Source: Bacillus dicomae
Lineage (GTDB): Bacteria > Bacillota > Bacilli > Bacillales > Bacillaceae_G
Direction of reading: 5' to 3'
Length of the DNA stretch: 64,000 nucleotides
NCBI RefSeq assembly: GCF_006494425.1
Contig: NZ_VHIV01000006.1
Coordinates: 144,756-208,755 of the forward strand
Positions 26,287 to 34,501 of the stretch are shown piece by piece. The notes below the pieces were generated by a model. It did not search any database. It was not told the DNA's origin and saw only the letters and a list, made by a program, of their open reading frames with translations. Both the position numbers and the translations under genes were made by a program. Each line of letters starts with the position of its first letter. Within the stretch, counting starts at the first letter, position 1.

Positions 26287-27215
26287 TTATAATGCACCTT
26301 TCTCTCAGCAAACTTAAATTGAAGTAATGTAGCAATGAAAATGAAAACAAATAATACCATCGCTTGTGCACTTGCTGTTCCAAATTGATGATTCACAAAT
26401 GCCTCTTTATAAATCGAATATACAATTAAATTTGTTGCATCATTCGGTCCACCGTGCGTTAAAATATCAATTTGTCCAAAGCTTTGGAACGCACTAATTA
26501 ACGTTACTGTCACGATAAAGAATAAGGTTGGTGATAGCATCGGTAATGTAACACGACGAAGCTTATATAAATAACTTGCACCATCTATAGATGCACTCTC
26601 ATATAAAGACGTATCAATATTTTGTAAACCACCTAATATAACTAAAAAGGCAAATCCTGTATTCACCCAAACCGTTGTAACTGATACAGAGAATAGTGCC
26701 CAGTCTGGACTCGTTAACCATGCGATTGCAGGTAGATTCATAGAGGCTAATATATTATTAAATAACCCGACACTTGGATGGAATAAAAATAGCCAAATCA
26801 CCGCACTAGCAGCTACTGATATTCCCATCGTTGAGGAAAATAGCACTCGGAATAACCCAATACCTCTTACTTTTTCATTTGCAATTAATGCAAGAAATAA
26901 AGCGAGTATAATACTACTAGGCACTGTATATAAAACAAATAATAAAGTTGACTTTATACTTTTGTAGAAAGCAGGATCAGAAAATAAATATTGATAATTT
27001 TCTAAGCCTACAAAAAGATTAGCTTCTCCATGTATATCTGTTAAATAAAAACTATAGTAAATCGTCCTAAACAATGGATAGAAAAGAAAAATTGAAAACA
27101 GCAAAATAGATGGCGCCAAAAACAATAATCCTATTCTTAAATCTTTCGTTCGGCCCCATAGATTCTTCTTTTTTGACACTTTTGTTTGAACTGCTAATTT
27201 ACCTACTTCAATCAT
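26283..27215 (-). CDS. ugpA: Glycerol-3-phosphate ABC transporter, permease
   Basis: A 310-aa inner-membrane permease of the MalF/UgpA type, six helices after a basic N-terminal tail of about 25 residues. The EAA loop is SLYESASIDGASYLYKLRRV; the QSFGQIDILTHGGPNDATN stretch is characteristic of UgpA-like and related permeases. The start overlaps the ugpC stop by one base and the stop overlaps ugpE by four. Confidence 0.9.
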   Translation of the reverse strand: MIEVGKLAVQTKVSKKKNLWGRTKDLRIGLLFLAPSILLFSIFLFYPLFRTIYYSFYLTDIHGEANLFVGLENYQYLFSDPAFYKSIKSTLLFVLYTVPSSIILALFLALIANEKVRGIGLFRVLFSSTMGISVAASAVIWLFLFHPSVGLFNNILASMNLPAIAWLTSPDWALFSVSVTTVWVNTGFAFLVILGGLQNIDTSLYESASIDGASYLYKLRRVTLPMLSPTLFFIVTVTLISAFQSFGQIDILTHGGPNDATNLIVYSIYKEAFVNHQFGTASAQAMVLFVFIFIATLLQFKFAERKVHYK

Positions 27216-28312
27216 TATTTCGCCACCACTTTCAACTCTTCTTCAGCTATCACCTTTAATCGTTCATTCGTATTTTGGTGAAAGAAGCATAGTTTTTCTT
27301 GCGAGAACAATAATTTTACTTTGTCACCTTTATTTAGGAGTAACTGTCCGATAACTTTCGCACTCCAAGTTGTTCCATTTATCACGAAGTTTAATATAGA
27401 TTCATTCCCTAACACTTCTACAGATTGCAATGTAACTTCTTGTCCTTCCTCGGACAATGCAATATGTTCTGGACGCATGCCTACTCGAACAGTTCCTTCT
27501 GGTAATTGCTTTAATTGTCCAATAGATAATGGGATTTGCAATTGGCCTATATGTAATACACCTTTTTCTTTGTCTGCTTCTCCATCATTTATATTCATCG
27601 AAGGAGACCCTATAAAACTTGCAACAAATTCGTTCGCAGGTTCGTTATATATATCAAGCGGTGTTCCAACTTGCTGTATGCTTCCTTTATTTAAGACCAT
27701 AATACGATCTCCCATAGTCATCGCTTCTATTTGATCGTGAGTAACGTAAATCATTGTAATTCCTAAACGCTGCTGAATTTCTCTAATTTCAATCCTCATT
27801 TGCGCACGTAATTTCGCATCTAAATTCGAAAGTGGTTCATCCATTAAACAAATCGGCGCTTGACTCACAATCGCCCTAGCAAGCGCAACACGCTGTCTTT
27901 GTCCGCCTGATAATTGGCCTGGTTTCATTTTCACATACTCTTTCAGTCCTACCATTTCCACGGCTTCCATTAATCTCTTTTGCCGCTCTTCTTTTTGTAC
28001 TTTCCTTACCTTAAGTCCGAATAAAATATTTTCTTCTACAGATAAGTGTGGATATAGTGCATAATTTTGAAATACCATTGATAGATTACGATCTTTCGGC
28101 TCTAAATCATTTGCAACACGTTCATTAATAATTAAATCCCCCGAAGAAATTTCTTCTAAACCAGCAATCATTCTTAACAATGTACTTTTTCCACATCCTG
28201 AAGGACCAACTAAAACAAAAAATTCTCCCTTCTTAATGTGAACCGATACACCTTTAACCGCTGTCTCCTCTGCATTTTGATATACCTTTGAAACATTTTT
28301 CAATTCAATCAC
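27215..28312 (-). CDS. ugpC: Glycerol-3-phosphate ABC transporter, ATP-binding protein
   Basis: A 365-aa MalK/UgpC-type ATPase. Walker A GPSGCGKST, Q loop QNYALYPH, signature LSGGQRQR, Walker B ICLMDEP, switch His in VTHDQ. A C-terminal TOBE/OB regulatory domain (about 240-360) contains VGMRPEHI. The GTG at 28312 is chosen: AGGAG lies 9 bp upstream and its GTGA overlaps the glpP stop. The longer frame from 28345 lies entirely inside glpP. It energises UgpAE. Confidence 0.92.
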   Translation of the reverse strand: MIELKNVSKVYQNAEETAVKGVSVHIKKGEFFVLVGPSGCGKSTLLRMIAGLEEISSGDLIINERVANDLEPKDRNLSMVFQNYALYPHLSVEENILFGLKVRKVQKEERQKRLMEAVEMVGLKEYVKMKPGQLSGGQRQRVALARAIVSQAPICLMDEPLSNLDAKLRAQMRIEIREIQQRLGITMIYVTHDQIEAMTMGDRIMVLNKGSIQQVGTPLDIYNEPANEFVASFIGSPSMNINDGEADKEKGVLHIGQLQIPLSIGQLKQLPEGTVRVGMRPEHIALSEEGQEVTLQSVEVLGNESILNFVINGTTWSAKVIGQLLLNKGDKVKLLFSQEKLCFFHQNTNERLKVIAEEELKVVAK

Positions 28313-28875
28313 AAGATTGCACTCCTTTTTTCTTCTTGTATCCATACTTCATAGTGACTCGTCGAAATCGCACTCGCTCCTGCACGAATAGCAATTTCTG
28401 CATCCTCTCGCGTTTGAATCAATCCGCCTGCAATGATAGGAAATTCTATTTCCTCTGCTAACTGCTTAATAATTGAAGGCATAATACCAGGCATAATCTC
28501 TACTGCATTCGGTTTAGTCGTTTTACAATTTTCAATTGATTTTGTAAGAGATAAAGTATCGACAATAAAAATACGTTGGATCGTTTTCAATCCAATTTTA
28601 TTGGCATTTCGAATCGTCGAGCCTTTTGTTGAAATAATGCCTTGTGCTCCGATAACATCTTGAATATATAAAAGGGCTTCCTCTGTATTCGTATTTAAAC
28701 CTTGTATAAAATCACAATGAAGAAAGACATCATGTCCATGTTTCTGTAATTCATATACACGCTCTGGTAACTCCAGCATTGAACCCGTCATAAGAAAAAC
28801 TGTTTTCGGTAACTTTTTGTATGTGTTATATCCTTTCCAATTCTTTATCATCGCAATATAAGGTTCCTTAAACAT
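28309..28875 (-). CDS. glpP: Glycerol-3-phosphate-responsive antiterminator, GlpP family
   Basis: A 188-aa cytoplasmic RNA-binding antiterminator. The GlpP fold is a small barrel; recognisable segments are VFLMTGSMLELPERV, FLHCDFIQGL, GIISTKGSTIRNANKIGL and EIMPGIMPSII with IIAGGLI. In B. subtilis GlpP binds leader RNA of glp operons when glycerol-3-phosphate is present. Here it is first in a transporter operon and stands directly after a terminator-like leader (28914-29006), which suggests autoregulation. It is probably a second paralogue beside the one expected near glpFKD elsewhere. Confidence 0.88.
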   Translation of the reverse strand: MFKEPYIAMIKNWKGYNTYKKLPKTVFLMTGSMLELPERVYELQKHGHDVFLHCDFIQGLNTNTEEALLYIQDVIGAQGIISTKGSTIRNANKIGLKTIQRIFIVDTLSLTKSIENCKTTKPNAVEIMPGIMPSIIKQLAEEIEFPIIAGGLIQTREDAEIAIRAGASAISTSHYEVWIQEEKRSAIL

Positions 28876-28913
28876 TCATTCCACCTAGCTTTTCTGTTTT
28901 TATCCAAACTAAA

Positions 28914-29006
28914 AACACCTACTTACATAGAACGCCTTTCTCCTTATTTGAACTCTAGGGAATAGAGCACACCTAAGAAAGTGCACGTTATATGTAAGCG
29001 GGTGTT
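28914..29006 (-). promoter_or_regulatory. Terminator-like leader upstream of glpP
   Basis: On the minus strand AACACCCGCTTACATA pairs with TATGTAAGTAGGTGTT (14 of 16 positions) around a loop of about 60 nt that contains a CTCTA/TAGAG hairpin and a GCAC/GTGC pairing. TTTTTAG follows the outer stem. This is intrinsic-terminator geometry in a leader, about 40 nt before an antiterminator gene. No T-box or known riboswitch consensus is seen. Confidence 0.5.
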
Positions 29007-29080
29007 CTCAAATGTTCTCTACCCTAGTTATTTTGTTACCTTTACTATATTACGCATTTATTAAGTCAGTTTTGATAGAT

Positions 29081-29108
29081 TGTTAATTAGCTGTTAATTG
29101 AATGTTAA
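29081..29108 (-). promoter_or_regulatory. Pho box (PhoP binding site) of the glpP-ugp operon
   Basis: Three exact TTAACA repeats on the minus strand, starting at 29108, 29097 and 29086, with 5-bp gaps, hence an 11-bp period. This is the Bacillus PhoP direct-repeat pattern (TT(A/C/T)A(C/T)A). A weaker fourth half-site may follow. Candidate -10 elements TAATAA and TAATAT lie 17 and 28 bp downstream. It predicts induction by phosphate starvation. Confidence 0.75.
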
Positions 29109-29181
29109 TATTCACCATGTTTTTTTAACGATAATCTAAATATATGAATGATTCCCAACAGCAAACAACTATTTTTTAAAT

Positions 29182-29862
29182 TTAAGTGATATGCAAATCC
29201 ATTCCATAGTTAATCAGTTTTAGTTTTCTTGCAACTGCTTGTGAAGCATAATTATCCCAAGAAGTACTATAAAGTGGAATGCGTTTTTCTTCTTGTATTG
29301 ATATCGCCCAGGCTGTAACAACATCAGCACCATATCCATTCCCTTGAAACTCTGCTAAAGTTTCCACACTCGCCTCAGCAGCTACAGGTGTACTCCTAGC
29401 ACTGCAACATATAGAAACTACCTTTTCATTTTTTACAATTGCAAAGTAAGGTTGCCTCCACTCCATCTGTTCTATTAGATGAGGAAAATCTTCTCGCAAA
29501 AGCTCTTTATCCTTCTCTGTTATCTGTATTGTTCTAGTTGGCTTATGTAAATTATTAGAGAACATGAAAGCAGGGCCCATCCAAATATTTTTTACTGTTC
29601 TTTCTTCATTTAATACATGAATAATCTTTGCTATCTCTATATGATTTGAAGGCTCTCGAATTAATTTCTCAATCTTACCTACCGTTTCATCATCCAGATC
29701 ACAATGATATCTCGTTATACTCCCTTCACGAGTTATGCCAAGAAAAAAGCGTGGTGCTTTCGGATTTCCTTGTTCATTTACATATTTCATTTTTCCTACT
29801 TGATTATGAACAAATAAAACCTCTACCTGAATTGCTATTAACTCCAGTTCTGAGAGCCTCAT
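29182..29862 (-). CDS. GNAT-family N-acetyltransferase
   Basis: A 226-aa cytoplasmic protein. The C-terminal half is a GNAT domain: strand YFAIVKNEKVVSICCSAR, acetyl-CoA region ETLAEFQGNGYGADVVTAWA, and SWDNYASQAVARKLKLINYG at the end. The N-terminal half (FFLGITREGSITRYHCDLDD) is an extra domain seen in one Bacillus subset. AAGGAGG precedes the ATG. The substrate is unknown. Confidence 0.82.
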   Translation of the reverse strand: MRLSELELIAIQVEVLFVHNQVGKMKYVNEQGNPKAPRFFLGITREGSITRYHCDLDDETVGKIEKLIREPSNHIEIAKIIHVLNEERTVKNIWMGPAFMFSNNLHKPTRTIQITEKDKELLREDFPHLIEQMEWRQPYFAIVKNEKVVSICCSARSTPVAAEASVETLAEFQGNGYGADVVTAWAISIQEEKRIPLYSTSWDNYASQAVARKLKLINYGMDLHIT

Positions 29863-30009
29863 TTATATCCTCCTTATTTACTCCATATACCATTCATAAT
29901 CTATTTTTCATGCCCAAAACAAAAATCCCATCCAAATACACATTACTGAATCCATCATACGAAATGACTTCTTCATTCTGTCTATCTAAATGGGATTATT
30001 TCATCCTTA

Positions 30010-30807
30010 TTATTCCACTGGTTGTAGTTGTGGCTGTACTACTTCATTCGCTCCAGCTACCCTCAACATATTTGCAATATCTTTAAAACCTCTTTTTTCA
30101 GCATATTGCAGTGGCGTAATATTTTCCTTATTGGCCATATTTACATCTGCCCCGTGGTCAATAAGCATTTGAATTACTTTCTTATGGTTTTCACTACCAT
30201 TTCCTAATACAATTGCTTCTACTAAAGCTGTTCCACCACGTGCATTTTTATAATTGACATCAATATCTGTATGCTCTAACAATTCTTTTACGACCTCTAC
30301 ATGGCCACGCTCAGATGCAGAAATAAGTGCTGTTCCACCTGACTTAGTCGTTTCTTTCGTATTAACTCCTGCATTAATCAATACTTTTACAATATCTGTA
30401 TATCCTTCCCTACTTGCATAAAGAAATGGATTACTTTGTTTCTCATCTTTAATTTCAATATTAGCACCTGCACCAATTAATGCTTTGACTGTCTCCACAT
30501 GATTTTGGTACGTTGCTGCAAGGACGGGTGTTTCTCCGTTGTCACCTTCTACGTTTATATTCGCTCCATCTTGGATCAACTTCATAGCTGTTTCTGTGTC
30601 TCCAAGAGTTGCAGAAAGTAGCAACTGTTTGTCCATTAAATTTATACTTTTTTCTTCTTTAGATTCATCCTGTTCTTTATGCTTTTCTTTTTTCTTTTCG
30701 TTTTTCACATGAACCGGTTTCGATTCTGGTTCTTCTTGCTTATCACAAGCCACTACCGTCATTAAAAGTCCTAATAACATACATAATAAAATTTTTTGTT
30801 TTCTCAC
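30010..30807 (-). CDS. Ankyrin-repeat lipoprotein
   Basis: About 265 aa. I choose the GTG at 30807: AGGAG lies 8 bp upstream and it gives a clean lipoprotein signal, MRKQKILLCMLLGLLMTVVAC, with lipobox VVAC. Longer in-frame starts (30882, 30846) would bury the signal peptide. A Lys/Glu-rich linker follows, then about six ankyrin repeats (e.g. NGETPVLAATYQNHVETVKAL, GGTALISASERGHVEVVKEL). It should sit on the outer face of the membrane and bind a protein partner. No enzyme domain; the partner is unknown. Confidence 0.85.
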   Translation of the reverse strand: MRKQKILLCMLLGLLMTVVACDKQEEPESKPVHVKNEKKKEKHKEQDESKEEKSINLMDKQLLLSATLGDTETAMKLIQDGANINVEGDNGETPVLAATYQNHVETVKALIGAGANIEIKDEKQSNPFLYASREGYTDIVKVLINAGVNTKETTKSGGTALISASERGHVEVVKELLEHTDIDVNYKNARGGTALVEAIVLGNGSENHKKVIQMLIDHGADVNMANKENITPLQYAEKRGFKDIANMLRVAGANEVVQPQLQPVE

Positions 30808-31046
30808 AACTACAGCTCCTATGAAAGATAATGTTTTCTTAACCATTCCTCCATCACATACAATAACTCTTCTTGAGTACATTTATCCATAAGCTCTTTA
30901 TATTCCTTCTTTAATCGGATTATCTTAAACTTATACTATGTTTCTCAACCTATTGGAATGATACGCCTGATGGCCTCATCATTAACATTATGAAGCAATT
31001 AGTTTAGCACGTTTTTACCGCATTTGTATACATTTCTAAAAAGTAC

Positions 31047-31198
31047 ATAAAGTGAAACTTTAATCAGTGGGAGGGTTCACCCCACTGATTATTAGTTGAA
31101 CCAATCGGGTATTTACGGGCTGTTGATCTCCCACCTAACTTCTTTGCTCCTGCCTAATTCTGAGGTGGGAGTTTTACTGCCCGTTAATACGGGGTAAA
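31047..31198 (+). repeat. Full 152-bp dispersed repeat, copy B
   Basis: The same length and end sequences as copy A (7646). Stems: AATCAGTGG with CCACTGATT, CTCCCACCT with AGGTGGGAG, and ACGGGC with GCCCGT. In each of the first two stems the bases that differ from copy A change on both arms. It lies in the roughly 500-bp gap between the ankyrin lipoprotein and nosL; I see no gene in the rest of that gap. Confidence 0.8.
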
Positions 31199-31276
31199 TG
31201 ATTGCTTTAGGTCACTATATTCCATTGTAACCGTTCTTCTAAAAATTTTACACCTTTTCTATATTTGCACCTGAAT

Positions 31277-31320
31277 AATACTAGAAAAAGACAACCTTAC
31301 AGTTGTCTTTTTCTAGTATT
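31277..31320 (-). terminator. Terminator after nosL
   Basis: AATACTAGAAAAAGACAAC and its exact complement form a 19-bp stem with a 6-nt loop, overlapping the nosL stop. Confidence 0.85.
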
Positions 31321-31822
31321 AATGATGCCCACCGTGATTTCCCTTTTTCGGGTTCCCCATCATTTCTTTATTCATTTCCCATTTATGCTCTGCTAGCTCT
31401 TTATACGAAAGAACTTTCCCTTTATAGTTAGATACAAAGCTCTCTGCATCTTTTTTATTTTTAAATGAAATGACATTATAAGCCATTGGTGTCGTTATTG
31501 TTTTATCATATACGTAAGTAGCGTCTTCTAACGAAACCCAATCTTTCGAATCATAATCTCGAACAAATTTTTCTTTCGTCTTTTCGCCCGGATTAATCTC
31601 CATCCATTTATACATACAACCGATATCATCAAACTTTAATGCTTTTCCATTTTCTAAAATGATTTCTGTTGCAAATTGATTATCCATTACCCCAATTTGG
31701 CAAATATCACATTTATCATGTTTCTCATCAATTGCCACTGCCTCTGCTTGTTTCTTACCACATCCTACAATTGTAAAGACAAAGAATAAGCATATAGCAA
31801 ACATCACATACTTTGTTCTCAT
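31319..31822 (-). CDS. nosL: NosL-family copper-binding lipoprotein
   Basis: A 167-aa exported lipoprotein. The ATG at 31822 follows GGGAGG; the longer frame from 31948 has no signal peptide. The lipobox is VGC at Cys21. The Cu(I)-binding region is DKCDICQIGVMDNQFA with the downstream FDDIGCMYKWM, and the C-terminus is His-rich (KGNHGGHH). NosL delivers copper to nitrous-oxide reductase in denitrifiers. No nos genes are present in the window, so here it may serve another copper enzyme or act as a stand-alone copper chaperone. Confidence 0.87.
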   Translation of the reverse strand: MRTKYVMFAICLFFVFTIVGCGKKQAEAVAIDEKHDKCDICQIGVMDNQFATEIILENGKALKFDDIGCMYKWMEINPGEKTKEKFVRDYDSKDWVSLEDATYVYDKTITTPMAYNVISFKNKKDAESFVSNYKGKVLSYKELAEHKWEMNKEMMGNPKKGNHGGHH

Positions 31823-31924
31823 TGTTATTTCCTCCCTAACCCAATCTTCTACAAGGAGCATATCAAAAACTTGTGTGCGATTTGTGAAAAAACAATGTGT
31901 CTTTTGTAATATATGGAACAAAAA

Positions 31925-31950
31925 AGATGTGTAGTCATATCTACACATCT
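31925..31950 (-). terminator. Terminator after the 97-aa ORF
   Basis: AGATGTGTAG and CTACACATCT form a 10-bp stem with a 6-nt loop; the minus strand continues TTTTT. It separates the 97-aa gene from nosL. Confidence 0.8.
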
Positions 31951-31954
31951 CTCA

Positions 31955-32248
31955 TCATTCACAACCTGTAATTAATAAATCATCTTCTAGTCTAACTAAT
32001 AATGTATCTGGATTAATTTGCTGCCCAACAACTACATTTACTAATCTTATATTTCCACTGATGCCGACCGCAACCTTTTCAAGCTCACCGTTAGTTTTTC
32101 GGATCATCATTAATTTTTCCCACTCATATACGTAAGAAGATTCATTAACAAAAATCTCTTCTACTTTTCCTTCATAAGAACTACAAATCTCTTCCATTCT
32201 CGTTTTCATATAAAATCTACTCCCTATTTCACACTTCAATATTTTCAT
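31955..32248 (-). CDS. Small biotinyl/lipoyl-like domain protein
   Basis: A 97-aa protein. Two half-repeats, SSYEGKVEEIFVNESSYVYEWEKLM and GISGNIRLVNVVVGQQINPDTLL (quoted in part of each), match the hairpin-swapped biotinyl/lipoyl barrel. The lysine of the modified MKM turn is absent: the position reads KLMMI in one half and GISGN in the other, so it may be an unmodified carrier-like domain. The start lacks a strong ribosome site. No pathway neighbour. Confidence 0.55.
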   Translation of the reverse strand: MKILKCEIGSRFYMKTRMEEICSSYEGKVEEIFVNESSYVYEWEKLMMIRKTNGELEKVAVGISGNIRLVNVVVGQQINPDTLLVRLEDDLLITGCE

Positions 32249-32428
32249 CTTATTCTACCATCCTTATGGAGAGTAGCTTGCTTTTTAAAAATTCAAATTA
32301 ACTACCGTGAACAAAATGACCAAAATAAAAATTATGCTTCTAATGATGTTATTTTTCAAATTATTTACCATTCAAATGGATGCTTTTATGATAAATAAAA
32401 AACCTTTTTCTGAATTTTTATTTTATTT

Positions 32429-32442
32429 TGAAAGCGCAATCA
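32429..32442 (+). promoter_or_regulatory. Predicted CcpA (cre) site upstream of citM
   Basis: TGAAAGCGCAATCA, one mismatch from TGWNANCGNTNWCA, ends 19 bp before the citM start. In that position it would block initiation or early elongation, consistent with glucose repression of citrate uptake. Inferred. Confidence 0.55.
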
Positions 32443-32461
32443 TTTTTGAGGGGGAGATTAC

Positions 32462-33766
32462 ATGTTAGCACTACTTGGATTTGCGATGGTATTTGTCTTT
32501 ATGTTTTTAATTATGACGAAACGTATGTCAGCACTAGTAGCATTAATATTAATTCCAATTACTTTCGCATTAATTGGAGGTTTTTATGCAAATATGGGGC
32601 CTATGATGTTAGAGGGAATTCAAAAACTAGCACCTACTGGTATTATGCTTATGTTTGCTATTTTATATTTTGGAATTATGATTGATAGCGGTTTATTCGA
32701 TCCTGTCATTAGTAGAATTTTGAAATTTGTAAAAGGAGATCCTTTAAAAATTGTTGTTGGCACAGCAATTCTTACTATTATCGTTTCATTAGATGGGGAT
32801 GGAACGACAACGTATATGATTACTGTTTCCGCAATGTACCCACTATATAAACGCCTTGGAATGAATCCACTTATATTAGCTGGGGTTGTTATGTTAGGTG
32901 CAGGGGTGACAAATCTTACACCGTGGGGTGGACCGACAGCTCGGGTTATGAGTGCACTTGGACTAGATGCATCAGAGCTCTTTACACCACTTATACCAGG
33001 AATGATTGCTGGTGCACTTTGGGTAGTTTTCGTTGCTTACTATCTTGGAAAAAAAGAGAGAAAACGTTTAGGAATTATGGATGTACAATATTTAAAACAA
33101 ATGCAAACAATGGACGAGCAAGCCGCAACAGTCGAATCTGCCGTACATAAACGCCCTAAACTTCTATGGATCAATTTTTTATTGACCGCTACGCTACTTG
33201 TCTGTCTCATACTAGAAGTTATGCCGTTACCTGTTTTATTTACAATCGCTTTCGCTATTGCTGTGATGATTAACTATCCGAACTTAGAACAACAAAAAGA
33301 ACGTATTGCTTCTCACGCCGGAAACGTATTAGCAGTTGTTTCTCTCGTATTTGCTGCTGGAGTTTTCACTGGTATTTTATCAGGAACAAAAATGGTAGAT
33401 GCGATGGCTAAAAGTGTAGTAGCCTTTATACCAGATGCACTTGGACCACAATTACCAATTATTACAGCGCTTCTTAGTATGCCATTCACATTCTTCATGT
33501 CCAATGATGCATTTTACTTCGGTGTACTACCTATTTTGACGAAAGCTGCTGCCACTTACGGAATTAGTGCAGCTGAAATGGGACGCGCTTCCTTACTCGG
33601 GCAACCTGTTCACTTATTAAGCCCCCTTGTTGCATCCACTTATTTATTAGTCGGGATGGCCAAAGTTGATTTTGGTGAACATCAACGCTTTACTTTATTG
33701 TGGGCAGTTGGAACGACAATGGTGATGTTGATTACTGGAATTGTAATTGGGATTATTCCAATATAA
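32462..33766 (+). CDS. citM: Metal-citrate transporter, CitMHS family
   Basis: A 434-aa carrier (B. subtilis CitM is 433 aa) that imports citrate complexed with divalent metal, driven by protons. About 11-12 helices; conserved segments include SLDGDGTTTYMIT and the GVTNLTPWGGPTARV loop, and MPFTFFMSNDAFYFG near the C-terminus. GAGGGGGAG precedes the ATG. Convergent with the citST-like operon on the other strand; a cre site overlaps its leader. The metal or citrate versus isocitrate preference cannot be read from the sequence. Confidence 0.92.
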   Translation: MLALLGFAMVFVFMFLIMTKRMSALVALILIPITFALIGGFYANMGPMMLEGIQKLAPTGIMLMFAILYFGIMIDSGLFDPVISRILKFVKGDPLKIVVGTAILTIIVSLDGDGTTTYMITVSAMYPLYKRLGMNPLILAGVVMLGAGVTNLTPWGGPTARVMSALGLDASELFTPLIPGMIAGALWVVFVAYYLGKKERKRLGIMDVQYLKQMQTMDEQAATVESAVHKRPKLLWINFLLTATLLVCLILEVMPLPVLFTIAFAIAVMINYPNLEQQKERIASHAGNVLAVVSLVFAAGVFTGILSGTKMVDAMAKSVVAFIPDALGPQLPIITALLSMPFTFFMSNDAFYFGVLPILTKAAATYGISAAEMGRASLLGQPVHLLSPLVASTYLLVGMAKVDFGEHQRFTLLWAVGTTMVMLITGIVIGIIPI

Positions 33767-33770
33767 AATA

Positions 33771-33806
33771 AAAAACAGTAGCGGACATATATCCTCTACT
33801 GTTTTT
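33771..33806. terminator. Bidirectional terminator between citM and the response regulator
   Basis: AAAAACAGTAG and CTACTGTTTTT form the stem, with A and T runs on both sides, between convergent genes. Confidence 0.85.
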
Positions 33807-33808
33807 TA

Positions 33809-34501
33809 TTATGAAGAAACAAGAAAATATCTTCTTTCTGGTCTCCCTACACTCCCATATATAAGCTCTGCATGAACTTTTTTCCCAGATATTAAATACT
33901 CTAAATAGCGCCTTGCTGTTGACCTGCTTACTCCGACCATTGAGCTTAGCACTTCCGCAGTAATACCTTCTTCATTTACTGTTAACATATGCTTTTTTAT
34001 TTTTGCTAAAGTTAAGGGGTCTATACCTTTCGGAGCATATTCTATTTCATTTCCCTTTACGCCTCTTTGAGACCATAAATGTTCAATTTGTTCTATAGAT
34101 AACTGATTATTTTTCTTTAACTGTACAAGCTTTTTTTGGTAATTTTCCAAACTTGTCTTAAATCGATCAAACATAAGTGGCTTTACGATATAATCTGTTA
34201 CTCCACCTCGTAAAGCGTGCCTTACTACATCTGTTTCCGATGCAGCTGTAATCATAATAATATCTGTATCATGTAAATTATGCCTAATATATGTGACAAG
34301 TTCCGTTCCTTGCATATCAGGTAAGTACACGTCTAATAAAACTAGCTGCGGCTTCACAAAATCTAGCCATTCTTTCGCTTGTTCCCCAGTCGTCGCTGTT
34401 CCAATTACTTTAAATCCCTCAATCTTCTCAGTAAAACGACGATGAATGTCTGCAATTCGAATATCATCTTCTACAATCAATACTTCAATCTCCTCACCCA
34501 T
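33809..34501 (-). CDS. citT: Response regulator of the citrate two-component system
   Basis: A 230-aa CitB/DcuR-type regulator, paralogous in layout to malR. Receiver domain: IVEDDIRIAD, phospho-acceptor in LVLLDVYLPDMQG, lysine in TDYIVKPL. The C-terminal helix-turn-helix is ITAEVLSSMVGVSRSTARRY with SVGRPERRYF. It shares one base with the kinase gene. By homology with B. subtilis CitT it should activate citM, which lies next to it in convergent orientation. Confidence 0.9.
   Translation of the reverse strand: MGEEIEVLIVEDDIRIADIHRRFTEKIEGFKVIGTATTGEQAKEWLDFVKPQLVLLDVYLPDMQGTELVTYIRHNLHDTDIIMITAASETDVVRHALRGGVTDYIVKPLMFDRFKTSLENYQKKLVQLKKNNQLSIEQIEHLWSQRGVKGNEIEYAPKGIDPLTLAKIKKHMLTVNEEGITAEVLSSMVGVSRSTARRYLEYLISGKKVHAELIYGSVGRPERRYFLVSS

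Noticed and set aside
28914-29006. T-box or known metabolite riboswitch upstream of glpP
   Set aside because: No T-box sequence or other riboswitch core is present; the antiterminator gene next to it is a simpler explanation.
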